In this document: positions 38,155 to 48,349 of the stretch, piece by piece
Layout: each line of letters starts with the position of its first letter
Numbering within the stretch: position 1 is the stretch's first letter
Origin: Azorhizobium doebereinerae UFLA1-100
GTDB taxonomy: Bacteria; Pseudomonadota; Alphaproteobacteria; Rhizobiales; Xanthobacteraceae
Direction: 5' to 3'
DNA length: 64,000 nt
NCBI RefSeq assembly: GCF_000473085.1
Contig: NZ_AXBA01000001.1
Coordinates: 248,001-312,000 of the forward strand
Position numbers and translations under genes: made by a program
The notes under the pieces: model-generated
Told to the model about the DNA's origin: nothing
Seen by the model: the letters and a program-made list of their open reading frames with translations, nothing else
Databases searched by the model: none

Positions 38155-39470
38155 ACTCCCTGCGCACCAAGCTCACCGTGCTGCTGGTGGCCGCCATCAT
38201 GGTGGTGGTCGCCGGCTCCACCTTCTTCTTCCTCTATGTGCTGGGCCCGCGCCCCGAACGCACCGGCCCCCACCACGAGATCGCGCAGATCAAGCTCCTG
38301 CTGGACCTCATCAAGGATCCCGCGGCCACGGGCAACGATCTCGCCGGCATCCGCAGCGCGCCGCCGGACGGCTGGTTCGACCCGGAAGCCTCGCGCCAGC
38401 TGACGCGGGCCATGGAGGCCAGCGGCACGCCGGAAACCGTGACCGTCTATCGCCACGAGTTCGGCGAGGGCGCCTCCGCCGTCGTCCGGCTGGCCGACGG
38501 GCGCTTTCTGGTTCTGCCCATCGGCATGATGCCGCCGCCGCCAAACGGCCTGCCTCTGGTCTTGTTCGGCTGGCTGTTCCTCATCGCCATCGGCACGACC
38601 GGCGTGGTGATCGTGGCCGTCCACCGCATGACCCAGCCGCTGGAGATCATCGAGCGGGCGGTGGCCGAGATCGGCCCCGACGGCGAACTGCCCAAGCTGG
38701 AGGAGACCGGCACCACGGAGGTGCGCGCCGCCGCCATCGCCATCAACCGCCTCTCCCTGCGGCTGCGCAGCGCGATCGAAGGCCGCATGCGCATCGTGGC
38801 GGCGGCGGCGCACGACCTGCGCACCCCCCTCACCCGCATGCGCCTGCGGGCCGAATTCCTGGAGGACGAGCGCGAGCAGTGGCTGGCCGACCTGAGCGAG
38901 CTCGACCGGATCGCCGACAGCGCCATCCGCCTCGTGCGCGAGGAGGTGGAAGGCGCCGGCGACGAGGCGGTGGCCCTCGACCGGCTGGTCAAGGACCTCA
39001 CGCTGGAATTGCAGCAGACGGGGCTGAAGGTGGATCTGCTGCGCTGTGATCCGGTGACCGTGCCGGGGCGGCCCATCGCGCTGAAGCGCGCGGTGCGCAA
39101 CCTGATGGTCAATGCCGCCACCCACGGCCGCGCCGCCCGCATCGGCGTCTCGGCGGAGGCCGACAAGGGCGTGCTGGTGATCGAGGACGACGGCCCGGGC
39201 ATTCCCGACGCGCTCATGGCGCGCGTCTTCGAGCCGTTCTTCCGGGTCGATCCCGCCCGGCAGGCGGTCATTCCCGGCGCGGGGCTGGGGCTTGCCATCG
39301 CCTATGAGATCGTGACCCGCCACGGCGGCCGCCTGTCGCTCGCCAACCGGCCGGGCGGCGGGCTGCTCCAGCGCATGGAACTGCCGCGCATGATCGAAGC
39401 GGAGGATGCGGCTGTGATGGAAAACGGTACCGCCGGCGCGGCGCGGAATGGTCGGAGCAGCAGGATTTGA
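38151..39470 (+). CDS. Sensor histidine kinase
   Basis: 439 residues. A membrane helix near residues 8-30, a periplasmic domain of about 100 residues and a second helix near 135-155 lead into a HAMP region. The phosphorylation site is His221 in AHDLRTPLTRMR. The ATPase domain has NLMVNAATHG (N box), DDGPGIPD and GAGLGLAIA (G boxes). It pairs with the response regulator. The last 22 bases of the gene run antisense through the 3' end of tRNA-Pro, so the C-terminal tail after the kinase fold is dictated by tRNA sequence. Confidence 0.93.
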   Translation: MNSLRTKLTVLLVAAIMVVVAGSTFFFLYVLGPRPERTGPHHEIAQIKLLLDLIKDPAATGNDLAGIRSAPPDGWFDPEASRQLTRAMEASGTPETVTVYRHEFGEGASAVVRLADGRFLVLPIGMMPPPPNGLPLVLFGWLFLIAIGTTGVVIVAVHRMTQPLEIIERAVAEIGPDGELPKLEETGTTEVRAAAIAINRLSLRLRSAIEGRMRIVAAAAHDLRTPLTRMRLRAEFLEDEREQWLADLSELDRIADSAIRLVREEVEGAGDEAVALDRLVKDLTLELQQTGLKVDLLRCDPVTVPGRPIALKRAVRNLMVNAATHGRAARIGVSAEADKGVLVIEDDGPGIPDALMARVFEPFFRVDPARQAVIPGAGLGLAIAYEIVTRHGGRLSLANRPGGGLLQRMELPRMIEAEDAAVMENGTAGAARNGRSSRI

Positions 39471-39525
39471 ACCTGCGACCCTCTGCTCCCAAAGCAGATG
39501 CGCTACCGGGCTGCGCTATGCTCCG
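39449..39525 (-). tRNA. tRNA-Pro(TGG)
   Basis: On the minus strand the 77-base sequence folds as a tRNA: acceptor CGGAGCA/TGCTCCG, D loop AGCCCGGTAG, anticodon loop TTTGGGA with anticodon TGG, T loop GTTCAAATC, discriminator A and an encoded CCA. It decodes CCA and, by wobble, other proline codons. Confidence 0.95.
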
Positions 39526-39777
39526 ACGTGCCGGGAAGGCTTGTGCTGCTTACGTTCTTTGACCGCCACGCGCAAGGGTGCGGCGGGGAAATGTGGAACG
39601 AAACGGCACCATCCGGGACACTTCGGCACGAAAAGTCCCAGGAAAGTCCCGCAGCGTGGTCGCGGGCCGGTCTCGCCGTCCACACACCGCCACCGCCTCC
39701 GCCTGCCAAGCCGCCTGACCGTGTGTCCACGCCGCCGCAGGCCGGAGCCCGCGGCGGCGAAGGTGGGCCGGAAGGGC

Positions 39778-42700
39778 TCAGAAGCTGACCGTGAGCGCGC
39801 CCTTGAAGGCGTTGTCCTGGATGCCGGAGGCGATCTGGCCGCTGTAGCTGGCGGACAGCACCGCATTGGCGGTGAGGCGATAGTCGAGCGCCGCGCCGAT
39901 CAGCGCGCTGTCGCGCGCCAGCGGCACGCCGGTCACGGCGAAGGGCTGCGAGCCGCTGGCGAAGGCCATGGTCGCGGCGGGGGCAACGTCGCCGAAGGCA
40001 TGCAGCCAGGCGAGGCTGAGGCTGGGCGTGACCGTCACGCCCGGCGCCAGCGTGACATTGGTGCCGACCCGCAGGCCGAGACTGGAGAACACCGTGTCCA
40101 TGTCGCCCATGCTGACCGCCAGGGCCGAGCTGGACCCGGTTTCGGTCAGGCCGTCGGTGGAGAGATGGACATAGGCCAGGCCCGCGAACGGCTCCAGCGT
40201 GGCGCCGTTGAGGCGGACCGTATAGCCCGCCTCGCCGAACACCTGCGTCGTCCCGGCGTCGTATCCGGAGGTATTGATGCCGCTGTAGCCGGTGAAGGCC
40301 ACCGTGCGGCTCATGGCGGCGTCATGCCATGTGTAGCTCAGGCCGGCTTTGAGGCCGATGTCGCCGTAGCGGGCGCCGGCATAAAGGCCGATGTCGTAAT
40401 TGTCGATGGTGCCGGAGAAGGCGCGCGCATCCACATCCAGCGTGGTGCGGCTGTAGCCGCCCATGAGGCCGACGCGCCAATTGTCGCCCAGCGCCACGTC
40501 GGCGCCGGCGAACACGCCGGCGATGTCGCTGGAGACGGTGGCGGCGTTGCCGTCGCCCCAGGCATTGCCCCAGGCGCCGAAGCCCTGCATCCACAGCGTC
40601 GGGGTGAGGCCCGGCGCCAGCGCCGCCGTGGCCGGCCCGGCCGCCGCCGTGGCCGGCGAAAGGGCCTGGCCGAGCCGCGCGCCCACCGCCTCGCGCAGAT
40701 AGAGCGACTGTTGCAGCATGACCGTGCCGGCGGAGGCATAGGCCTCGCCCGACAGGCTGTCGAAGGCGGCGGGCGCCGCGCCCACCGTGAGGTTGGCGAG
40801 GGCGTAATAGACCGGATTGCTCCAGCCGAGCCCGTCCGCCGCCGCCGCCACCGCCCGCTCATTGGCGGTGAGGGCCTGGCTGGCGAAGCTGATGTCGTTG
40901 CGCCGCAGCGTCAGATAGACGTCGTTAGCGTCATAGCTGAGCAATGGCGTCAGGAAGGCGAGGTTGGAGGTGACGCTGGCGAAGGTGCCGGTGACGCCGC
41001 CCGCCGCTTGCAGGATGGTGAGCGTGGTGATGGGGCTGTAGCCGCCCGCCGTCGCGTTCACCGCCACCGTGCCGCCGAGGATCGTCGCGGTGCCGGTGGC
41101 GGTGATGAGGTCGTGGGCGCCCGTGGGCGTCACGTCCACATTGTAGGTGGAACCGGCATTGAAGGTGACATTGCCCGCCACCGTGAGGGTGCCGGGCGAA
41201 TAGCCCGGCGCGGCCGTGCCGCCCGACGCCACGGTGAGGCCGGAGACGGTGCCGGTACCGGAGATCGTGCCGCCGCTGCCGACGGTGTAGCTGGAGTTGG
41301 ACACCGCGCCGCTGGCCAGCACGAAGCTGGAATCGGCGATGGTCACGGCGCCGGTGTAGCCATTGGCGCCGGTGAAGTTCACCGTGGAGCCGCCGACGAT
41401 GATGACCGCGCCCGAGCCGGTGATGGTGCCGGGGAAATTGTAGGTGCCTGAGCGGTTGAACACCAGCGTGGCTTCGTTGACCACATTGCCCTGGATGGAG
41501 CCGGTGGTGCCGCCATTGCCGATCTGGAGCGTGCCCTGCGAGATCAGCGTGCCGCCGCTGTAGGTGTTCTCGCCGGTGAGGATCAGCGTGCCGGTCCCGG
41601 TCTTGGTGAGCGAGCCGGTGCCGGAGATCACGCCCGAATAGGTGCCCGTCACCGCCTGGTTGAAGACGAGGGCGGCATTGGTGACGATGTTGCCGGTCAG
41701 GCTCGTCGTGCTGCCCACCAGCGTGCCGGAGGCGACCGTGGTGCCGCCGCTGTAGCTGTTGGCGCCGGTGAGCGTCAGCGTGCCGGACCCGACCTTGGTC
41801 AGGGAGCCGGTGCCGGAGATGCTGCCGGCAAAGGTGACGGCGTCCGAGCGATTGAAGACCAAAGCGGCATTGTCGGTGATGTTGCCGACGATCGCCCCCG
41901 TGGTGCCGCCATTGCCGATCTGTAGCGTGCCGGCCGAAATGACAGTGCCGCCGGTGTAGCTGTTGGCGCCGGTCAGCGTCAGGGTGCCGGTTCCGGCCTG
42001 GGTCAGCGCGCCGGTGCCGGAGATGACGTCCGCATAGGTCACTGCGTCGGAGCGGTTGAAGACCAGGCTCGCATTGTCGGTGATGTTGCCGACGATGGCC
42101 CCCGTGGTGCCGCCATCGCCGATCTGCAATGTGCCGGCGGAGATGGTGGTGCCGCCGGTATAGGTGTTGGCGCCGGTCAGGATGAGGGTGCCGGTGCCGG
42201 CCTGCGTCAGCGAGCCGGTGCCGGAGACGACCCCGCCATAGGTGAGCGCGTCGGAGCGGTCGAAGACCAGCGCGCCGTTGTCGGCGATATCGCCAAGCAC
42301 CGATCCGCTCGTGCCGCCATTGCCGAGTTGCAGCGTGGCGCCGCTGTTGATGGTCGTGCCGCCGGTATATTGCTGGTCCTGGACGAAGACGACCGTGCCG
42401 TTACCGTTGCCTGCGGCGGACGAGTTGCGAATGATCACGCTGCCGGGGGTGGTGGAATCCGTCAACAGGGACGGCACCACCAAGGAACCCGCAAGCCCCG
42501 AGTTCAAGTCGGTAAAAGCGTAATCGAAAGTAAATCCCGCGCCGATCGGCTGCACGCTCTGTAGAACGAGCCCGGTCTCTTTCGCAACCACAGTCTGCGT
42601 GCCTGCCCGGATGACGACGCTCGTGGTGATCACGCCCGGCGCGGTGCTGGTCGCGAAGGTGAGGAGGCCAGCGACGGTGGCGGTGGCAGCGGTGCCGTCG

Positions 42701-43149
42701 GCCGATGTGCCGTAGAGCGCATACGTGATGCGCGAGTTCGTTCCGTCAGCCGTAACCGTGACGCTGCCGATGCGATCAAATGTATAGGTCGTGGTCGAAA
42801 CGACTCCCGTGGCCGAGGCCGTCGGAACGAGAAGCGTATAGACGACCGGGGATGGGGTCGTGGTGTCGCCCGATACGGTCCGGGTTCCCACCAGCAAGGG
42901 GTTGAACAGGCTGCTGGGCCCGGTCATTGAGTCGGTGGCGGCGACTTGGAATTGCTCCCCAGCAACAGCCATGAACAGATTTGCGTGGGTAAAGGCGCCG
43001 TAGGATGTTCCGTTGGCGGTGATCGTTCCTCTGACAGTCCAACCGAAGGCCTCGAGGACCGTGTCGACATCGGCTGCGGCAGGATGACAGACGCCGAGAC
43101 CCACGAGGGTGAGGACAACCTTAAAATACGGGCGGACAGTGGATTTCAT
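39778..43149 (-). CDS. Autotransporter (type Va) with passenger-associated repeats
   Basis: 1123 residues from ATG 43149 (TTG 43185 would add 12). A signal peptide ends near AAA-DVD. Residues about 20-265 form a unique N-terminal part; residues about 265-600 contain five or six copies of a ~68-residue repeat including [20 protein letters not shown] and AGTLQIG, the passenger-associated (PATR) beta-helix pattern; then a further beta-helix; and from about residue 840 a 280-residue autotransporter beta-barrel ending in LTVSF with terminal phenylalanine. It should present the passenger at the cell surface. Adhesion or biofilm function is likely but unproved. No protease triad was seen. Confidence 0.9.
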   Translation of the reverse strand: MKSTVRPYFKVVLTLVGLGVCHPAAADVDTVLEAFGWTVRGTITANGTSYGAFTHANLFMAVAGEQFQVAATDSMTGPSSLFNPLLVGTRTVSGDTTTPSPVVYTLLVPTASATGVVSTTTYTFDRIGSVTVTADGTNSRITYALYGTSADGTAATATVAGLLTFATSTAPGVITTSVVIRAGTQTVVAKETGLVLQSVQPIGAGFTFDYAFTDLNSGLAGSLVVPSLLTDSTTPGSVIIRNSSAAGNGNGTVVFVQDQQYTGGTTINSGATLQLGNGGTSGSVLGDIADNGALVFDRSDALTYGGVVSGTGSLTQAGTGTLILTGANTYTGGTTISAGTLQIGDGGTTGAIVGNITDNASLVFNRSDAVTYADVISGTGALTQAGTGTLTLTGANSYTGGTVISAGTLQIGNGGTTGAIVGNITDNAALVFNRSDAVTFAGSISGTGSLTKVGSGTLTLTGANSYSGGTTVASGTLVGSTTSLTGNIVTNAALVFNQAVTGTYSGVISGTGSLTKTGTGTLILTGENTYSGGTLISQGTLQIGNGGTTGSIQGNVVNEATLVFNRSGTYNFPGTITGSGAVIIVGGSTVNFTGANGYTGAVTIADSSFVLASGAVSNSSYTVGSGGTISGTGTVSGLTVASGGTAAPGYSPGTLTVAGNVTFNAGSTYNVDVTPTGAHDLITATGTATILGGTVAVNATAGGYSPITTLTILQAAGGVTGTFASVTSNLAFLTPLLSYDANDVYLTLRRNDISFASQALTANERAVAAAADGLGWSNPVYYALANLTVGAAPAAFDSLSGEAYASAGTVMLQQSLYLREAVGARLGQALSPATAAAGPATAALAPGLTPTLWMQGFGAWGNAWGDGNAATVSSDIAGVFAGADVALGDNWRVGLMGGYSRTTLDVDARAFSGTIDNYDIGLYAGARYGDIGLKAGLSYTWHDAAMSRTVAFTGYSGINTSGYDAGTTQVFGEAGYTVRLNGATLEPFAGLAYVHLSTDGLTETGSSSALAVSMGDMDTVFSSLGLRVGTNVTLAPGVTVTPSLSLAWLHAFGDVAPAATMAFASGSQPFAVTGVPLARDSALIGAALDYRLTANAVLSASYSGQIASGIQDNAFKGALTVSF
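41500..42380 (-). repeat. In-gene tandem repeats of about 204 bp encoding passenger beta-helix units
   Basis: The same phrase (plus strand, around GTCSGAGCGRTTGAAGACC) recurs near 41834, 42045 and 42249, spaced about 204-211 bases, with weaker copies near 41450 and 41650. Repeats are in frame and could vary in number by recombination. Confidence 0.7.
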
Positions 43150-43692
43150 GGCAAGATCACACTTTAGCAATTGATGTTTTGGCAAAGACGCGATGGCTGA
43201 AACATGGCCGGGCGGCCGGAGGCGGGCGGCGTCACACGGCTACGCGTGCGGCCAGCCCGCTCCGGCACGGCGACATATTACAAGGCGCGGAAAATCTCGG
43301 AGGAGACCGGCATGGGGCCGGCAATCTGCGCCCGGCTCATGCAACGGGCCGCAGTGAGAACGCTCCTGAAACCGACGCCGGCTAAGCCGGCGGCAACCTG
43401 ACACGGAGAGGAACCGCAAGACGCGGCAATGCGTCTGCCGTGATGTCCTGCCGTGTCGAACACACCAACGTCAAACATGCGCCCCTCACACAATGCCATC
43501 CCCGCCCATCGCTGCGGCGGGGCGGAAGCTGGCTCGGCCTTAGCCCGTGCCAGCCTACCATCGCCCGGTCATGTTAACCCAATATTCAAATACCTCATGG
43601 CCGGTACACAGGGAAGCCCATTGAACCGTGCCTTGCGGTCTTTGCGGGGGATGTGTCGCGCCGCACACACAGGGCGCGACGATGCCCTTACG
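43150..43692. other. Non-coding gap between autotransporter and diguanylate cyclase
   Basis: About 540 bases. Short open frames exist (for example 43179-43401) but lack ribosome-binding sites, show no family resemblance and differ between strands without coding bias. It must hold the autotransporter promoter near 43150-43260. No RNA gene or clear terminator was recognised. Confidence 0.4.
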
Positions 43693-45291
43693 TCAGACCC
43701 GCGTGGGCGCCGGGCCGCCGTCCGGTGCCGCCCCCTCGCCTCCTGCGCCCTCCAGCGTCTCGACACGATCGCGGCCGGCGCGCTTGGCGATGTAGAGCGC
43801 GCGATCACTGGCCCGGAACAGGGAATCGACGGAAGCGGTCGTATCCGGCGCTACTCGGATCGTGGCGATGCCGATGCTGACGGTGCCTGCCACCGCCAGG
43901 CCGTGCCGCGCACCCAGGCTGAGATCGCCGATCCGCCTCCGGATGCGGGTGGCGACGGTCAGGGCGCCCTTCGTATCCGTATCGGACAGCAGAACCGCGA
44001 ACTCGTCGCCGCCATAGCGCGCCGCGAGGTCTCCCGGCCGCAACAAGGCCTTGCCGATGGCCTCGCCGATGGCGCGCAGCACCCCGTCGCCCGCCGCATG
44101 GCCAAGGCCGTCATTGACCGCCTTGAAATGGTCGACGTCGATGATCAGCAGCGATAGTGAGGCCCGGTTGCGCCGGGCACGCTCCCACTCCCGGGCCAGC
44201 AAGTCGTCGAAATAGCGCCGATTGGACAGCCCGGTGAGGACGTCGGTGGTGGCGAGGCGGGCGAGGTCGGATTCCACCTGCAACTGCCGGTCGAGCACCC
44301 GCTGCAACGAGATGAACAGCGCGATGATGATGGTGCAGGCCACAAGCCCCAGGCCGAGGATGGTCACCGCTTCCGGGATCCAGCTCTCCAGCACGTCGCC
44401 ATTGGAGAAGCCGACGATCAGGTACAGCGGGAAGTCGCCGATCTTGTCGAACACGAACGAGCGCTCCACCCCGTCCACCGTGGAGCGGGCCGTAAAGCTG
44501 CCACCGGCACCGGACTGGATATGCTGGAACACCGGGCTGCCGCGCAGATCCAGGCCCACATTGCCGGTCCCGTCCGAAGACGGCACCCGCATCAACAGCG
44601 TTCCGTCGGCCCGCATGATGCTGACCGCAGCCAGGGGGCCGAGGTTGACGTCGCTGAACATCGAGGAAAAATAGGCAAGGCGGACGGAACCGACCAGCAC
44701 GCCCTTGAACCGGCCCTCCGCATCCGACCAGCGCCGGCTGAGGGCGATGCTCGGATCGCCGCCGCGCAGGCGGCTGAAATAGGGCGGGCTCAGATAGGTG
44801 CCGCGCCTGCCGTCCAGATGGGCGCGGAAATAGTCCCGGTCGGCGAAATTGCCCCGGCGCGGCGGCCAGCCGGCATTGTCGAACAGCACGTCGCCATCAC
44901 GCGACAGCACCAGCATCGCCCCGAGATATTCCGCGCTGGCGGCGCGGTCGAACAGCGCGCTGTTGCGCAACTGCGGCTCCATGACCGCCAGATCGAAGCC
45001 TTCCATCGTCTCCTGAAGCCCGGTCAGGGAGAGTTCGACGATCTTGAGATTGCGGTCGATGCCGGTCGACAGCGTCGCCGAGACGTTCTTGGCGGAGCGG
45101 ATGGCCATTTCCCAGGCGGCCGAGCGCACCTGCCAGAGCAGATAGCCCTCAAGGCCGAGGATGATGGCGACGGAAATCCAGACCGCCCCGATCGCCCATT
45201 TGCGCGCGCGCCGGTGGCGCTTCCGGCGCTCCCGCCCCCCTTCCGGGGAACGCCCGCCGTGGAAGGCTGGGAAGATGCGGCCGCCGAGCAC
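43693..45291 (-). CDS. Diguanylate cyclase with extracytoplasmic Cache-type sensor
   Basis: 532 residues from GTG 45291. A membrane helix at about 33-52 (IGAVWISVAIILGLEGYLLW) and another near 315-335 enclose a periplasmic sensor of about 260 residues with the dCACHE-like sequence NFADRDYFRAHLDGRRGTYL. The GGDEF domain has RYGGDEFAVLL as active site and an intact inhibitory I-site RPGD five residues upstream. It makes cyclic di-GMP, which typically promotes polysaccharide production and adhesion, and so may connect to the autotransporter and the EPS locus. It is 34 bases after the DUF192 gene. Confidence 0.93.
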   Translation of the reverse strand: MLGGRIFPAFHGGRSPEGGRERRKRHRRARKWAIGAVWISVAIILGLEGYLLWQVRSAAWEMAIRSAKNVSATLSTGIDRNLKIVELSLTGLQETMEGFDLAVMEPQLRNSALFDRAASAEYLGAMLVLSRDGDVLFDNAGWPPRRGNFADRDYFRAHLDGRRGTYLSPPYFSRLRGGDPSIALSRRWSDAEGRFKGVLVGSVRLAYFSSMFSDVNLGPLAAVSIMRADGTLLMRVPSSDGTGNVGLDLRGSPVFQHIQSGAGGSFTARSTVDGVERSFVFDKIGDFPLYLIVGFSNGDVLESWIPEAVTILGLGLVACTIIIALFISLQRVLDRQLQVESDLARLATTDVLTGLSNRRYFDDLLAREWERARRNRASLSLLIIDVDHFKAVNDGLGHAAGDGVLRAIGEAIGKALLRPGDLAARYGGDEFAVLLSDTDTKGALTVATRIRRRIGDLSLGARHGLAVAGTVSIGIATIRVAPDTTASVDSLFRASDRALYIAKRAGRDRVETLEGAGGEGAAPDGGPAPTRV

Positions 45292-45325
45292 CGGCGCGGA
45301 TCACGTCTGCCGTTCAGCCAAGCCC

Positions 45326-45841
45326 TCAATGGCTCCGGAACAGCTGGTTGCCCACCACATCGCCCGCCGCGACGCCGAGCTTGCGGGCCTGGCCGCCGCC
45401 GATCTCGATCACCGCCCGCACCGGCTCGCCGGAGGAGATGGTCCGTTCGGAGAAGGGCGTGGTGTTCTCCTCGATGCGCGCGATGCTGCCGTCGGCGCGG
45501 ATGAACAGCATGTCGAGCGGAATATAGGTGTTCTTCATCCACATATAGACCGGCTGGTCGACCGCGAAGTCGAACAGCATGCCCTGGCGCTCCGCCAGGC
45601 TCTTGCGGTTCATCAGCCCGGTGGCGCGCTGCTCGGCGGTGCGGGCCACTTCCACCTCGATCACGACCACGCCCTTCTTGGTGACGATCTCCACCGGCTC
45701 CAGCGCGGCCGCGCCGGCGGCGGGCGCCAGCCCCCCGGCGAGCGCTAGGGCGAGTGCCAGACCCGCCAGCAGGCGGGCGGCGCGGTGGAGGCGTGGCAGG
45801 GGAAAGGCAAAGCGGAAGGGGCGGAACGTCGAGCCGGTCAT
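45326..45841 (-). CDS. DUF192 protein
   Basis: 171 residues from ATG 45841 with a signal peptide (hydrophobic ARLLAGLALALALAGG, cleaved near AAGA-AALE). The DUF192 domain has the hallmark RATGLMNRKSLAERQGMLFDF and VYMWMKNTYIPLDMLFI, ending in VIEIGGGQARKLGV. The fold is a small beta-barrel exported to the periplasm; its function is unknown. It follows the cold-shock gene on the same strand, a pairing common in alphaproteobacteria. Confidence 0.9.
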   Translation of the reverse strand: MTGSTFRPFRFAFPLPRLHRAARLLAGLALALALAGGLAPAAGAAALEPVEIVTKKGVVVIEVEVARTAEQRATGLMNRKSLAERQGMLFDFAVDQPVYMWMKNTYIPLDMLFIRADGSIARIEENTTPFSERTISSGEPVRAVIEIGGGQARKLGVAAGDVVGNQLFRSH

Positions 45842-45959
45842 GGAGATCTCTGACAAAACCGATATGTCCGGCTCGTTTAAGGCACGGACGGGAGTTGGCA
45901 AGAAGGATGTTGGCGAGAAGGATGCCGGTGGGTCGGGCGCAGGCGGCACGTCACGGGGG

Positions 45960-46541
45960 TCAGTGCTTGCCCGCCACCGCCACGCCTTCGGCTTTCACCT
46001 CGGTCGCCATCAGGCCCTTGGGGCCGTCGCCGAAGCGCACCAGCACCGTCTGGCCGGGACGCAGCTCGGTCAGGCCCTGCTGCCGCAGCGTTTCCATATG
46101 GACGAAGATGTCCGGCGTGCCTTCGCCTTGGGTGAGGAAGCCGAAGCCGCGCATGCGGTTGAACCACTTCACCGTGGCCGCCTCGAAGCCGCCCGTGGGG
46201 GTCACCGCCGCCCGGGCGCGGGTGGGTGGCGCGGTCGGCTGGATGGCCGTCGAGAGATCCAGCGAAAGCACCCGGAAGGCTTGCAGCCCCTTGCTTCGGC
46301 GCACCGCCTCGCAGACGATGCGGGCGCCTTCCATGGCCGAGGTGAAGCCGTCCCGCCGCAGGCAGGTGACATGGACCAGCACGTCGGGCCCTCCATCGTC
46401 CGGCACGATGAAGCCGTAGCCCTTGGCGGCATCGAACCACTTGATGGCTCCTGCCACTTCCACCAGATCGACCGGCCGTTCCGCCGGTTCATCCGAAGGA
46501 TTGGTCAGTCGCGGCCCGAGACTCAGTGCGTCAGACCCCAT
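45960..46541 (-). CDS. Double cold-shock-domain protein
   Basis: 193 residues with two cold-shock domains: residues about 28-95 (GAIKWFDAAKGYGFIVPDDGGPDVLVHV) and about 125-190 (ATVKWFNRMRGFGFLTQGEGTPDIFVHM). Both keep the RNP1-like KGYGFI/RGFGFL and RNP2-like VLVHV/IFVHM motifs that bind single-stranded RNA or DNA. Two-domain CSPs of this size are characteristic of Rhizobiales and Caulobacterales and act as RNA chaperones in cold or stationary phase. Confidence 0.92.
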   Translation of the reverse strand: MGSDALSLGPRLTNPSDEPAERPVDLVEVAGAIKWFDAAKGYGFIVPDDGGPDVLVHVTCLRRDGFTSAMEGARIVCEAVRRSKGLQAFRVLSLDLSTAIQPTAPPTRARAAVTPTGGFEAATVKWFNRMRGFGFLTQGEGTPDIFVHMETLRQQGLTELRPGQTVLVRFGDGPKGLMATEVKAEGVAVAGKH

Positions 46542-46649
46542 GACAACCCCGACCTACGCGCGTGCGGGAACCCGTAGAGGAACGCAAAGGATAGCAAGTT
46601 ACGCGCGCCGCGCACACCCTTTCGTTGCAGTGCGATGAGACATTTTGCT

Positions 46650-47423
46650 TCACTGGGCGGCTTCGGCAAAGGGTTCAAGCACATCGCCGATGTCCGCCCG
46701 CACCACCAGATCGGCGAGATCGTCGAATTCGGTGGCCTCGCGGTTGACGATCACCAGCCGGGCACCGTTGCGGCGGGCCATGAGCGGAAAGCCGGCGGCC
46801 GGATAGACCACCAGCGAGGAGCCGAGCACGATGAACAGGTCGCACGCCTCGGTGAGCGCCGCCGCGCGGCCCATCTCCCGCGCCGGCATGGCCTGGCCGA
46901 AGGAGATGGTGGCGGTCTTCACCGGGCCGCCGCACTGCGGGCAGTCCGGCGCCACGCCGCCCGCCGCCTCGAACGCCCCGCGCACCCAGGACAGTTCATG
47001 CCGGGTGCCGCAGTCCAGGCAGATCGCATAGGCGGTATTGCCGTGCAGTTCCACCAGCAGGTCGTCCGGCACGCCGGAGGCCTGATGCAGGCCATCGATG
47101 TTCTGGGTGATGATGCCGGCGAGCCGGCCCTGCGCCACGAGGCGCGCCAGCGCCCGGTGTCCGCGCCCCGGCACCGCGCCGGCAAACGCGGCATCCATGG
47201 CGAACTTGCGCCGCCACGCCTCGGTCCTGGCCTCGCGGTGGGCCAGGAAGTGCTCGAACGGAATGGGCTTGTTGCGGCTCCACAGGCCGCCCGGTGAATG
47301 GAAATCGGGAATGCCGCACTCGGTGGAAAGCCCGGCCCCGGTGAAGGCCACCGCATGGCGGGCCGCGCCGAGAAACCCGTCAAGTTCCCGCCGCGCGGTC
47401 TTGAGATCGGCCTCGAAACTCAT
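46650..47423 (-). CDS. cobB: Sir2-family NAD-dependent deacylase
   Basis: 257 residues from ATG 47423, which has a strong GGAGGAAAGG site. Motifs in order: [23 protein letters not shown] (NAD binding), QNIDGLHQ, the catalytic histidine in ELHGN, the zinc cysteines CLDCG and CPQCGG, and [13 protein letters not shown]. The GIPDFR of canonical sirtuins is GIPDFH here. It removes acyl groups from lysines using NAD. It is divergent from the glyoxalase gene with only 51 bases between the starts, so the promoters overlap. The symbol is by family and not an exact orthologue claim. Confidence 0.88.
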   Translation of the reverse strand: MSFEADLKTARRELDGFLGAARHAVAFTGAGLSTECGIPDFHSPGGLWSRNKPIPFEHFLAHREARTEAWRRKFAMDAAFAGAVPGRGHRALARLVAQGRLAGIITQNIDGLHQASGVPDDLLVELHGNTAYAICLDCGTRHELSWVRGAFEAAGGVAPDCPQCGGPVKTATISFGQAMPAREMGRAAALTEACDLFIVLGSSLVVYPAAGFPLMARRNGARLVIVNREATEFDDLADLVVRADIGDVLEPFAEAAQ

Positions 47424-47474
47424 ACCTTTCCTCCGCCGGCCACCGGCACTGCCCTCCCCCGCCAAGGATCAGCC

Positions 47475-47897
47475 ATGCGCTATCTCCACACCATGGTCCG
47501 CGTGACCGACGTCGATCGTTCGCTGGACTTCTATTGCAACAAGCTGGGGTTGAAGGAGGTCCGGCGCAAGGACGTGCCGGCGGGCCGCTATACCCTGATC
47601 TTCCTCGCCCCGCCCGGCCAGGAGGGCGTGGCGGAAATCGAGCTGACCCACAATTGGGACCCCGAGCCCTATGACGAGGGCCGTAACTTCGGCCATCTGG
47701 CCTTCGAGGTGGACGACATCTACGCCACCTGCGAGCGCCTCATGGCCGGCGGCGTGACCATCAACCGCCCGCCCCGCGACGGCTACATGGCCTTCGTGCG
47801 CTCGCCCGACAACATCTCGGTGGAACTGTTGCAGAAGGGCGGCCCCAAGCCGCCGCAGGAGCCCTGGTCCTCGCTGCCGAACACCGGCAAATGGTGA
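47475..47897 (+). CDS. gloA: Lactoylglutathione lyase (glyoxalase I)
   Basis: 140 residues from ATG 47475 (AAGGATC upstream). The metal ligands of class I glyoxalases are all placed: His5 in RYLHTMVRV, Glu in IELTHNW, His in FGHLAFEV and Glu in ISVELLQ. The short length and the lack of the loop found in zinc enzymes suggest a nickel-type bacterial enzyme. It isomerises the methylglyoxal-glutathione hemithioacetal to S-lactoylglutathione. Confidence 0.93.
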   Translation: MRYLHTMVRVTDVDRSLDFYCNKLGLKEVRRKDVPAGRYTLIFLAPPGQEGVAEIELTHNWDPEPYDEGRNFGHLAFEVDDIYATCERLMAGGVTINRPPRDGYMAFVRSPDNISVELLQKGGPKPPQEPWSSLPNTGKW

Positions 47898-48158
47898 CGC
47901 GCCGCCGCCACGGCCCCCGACCGCGGCAGCGCGCCCGCGTCGGTCCGCCCCCGCCGGACCGACGCCCCGCCCTCGCCTCGCCCGCGAGACCCGCCGCCGG
48001 TTGCCCATGCCCCATCGCGGTCCCGCACGACGGCCCGCCTGCCGTTATGGCTCAGGGTTTCGCGCGATTTCCGGCGGCGCTGCCCACAGGCTTTCCGTAG
48101 CCGCCTCCCGGAGCCCCTTGCGGCATCCGGATCACGCCCCTATAAGGACGCCGCCGCA

Positions 48159-48233
48159 GCGCCCTTCGTCTATCGGTTAGGACGCCACCCTTTCACGGTG
48201 GAGAGAGGGGTTCGACTCCCCTAGGGCGCGCCA
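48159..48233 (+). tRNA. tRNA-Glu(TTC)
   Basis: 75 bases: acceptor GCGCCCT/AGGGCGC, anticodon stem CACC/GGTG with loop CTTTCAC and anticodon TTC, T loop GTTCGACTC, discriminator G and encoded CCA. Its 3' half is the attachment site of the adjacent element and stays intact because the element supplied an identical copy. Confidence 0.95.
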
Positions 48234-48235
48234 GC
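48190..48235 (+). repeat. attL: 46-bp 3' end of tRNA-Glu
   Basis: Identical over 46 bases to 58249-58294, from the anticodon loop through the CCA end plus two bases. Sequence diverges immediately outside on both sides, which fixes the limits of the repeat. Confidence 0.93.
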
Positions 48236-48349
48236 AATTTCAAGGACTTAGCTGGTTCCAAGCCAGATCCGTCGAATATCCGTCAAATAAACATGCTCGG
48301 ACTTCGCCGGATTTCCGCGAAGATTCTCGGACTGGTCGAGGGGAAACCC

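Noticed and set aside
39448-41451. 667-residue open frame on the plus strand opposite the autotransporter
   Set aside because: Glycine/alanine/arginine-rich shadow caused by the GC-rich, repetitive antisense strand; the minus strand encodes a recognisable autotransporter.
43179-43401. Small plus frames upstream of the autotransporter
   Set aside because: No ribosome-binding site, mutually overlapping and without homology features.
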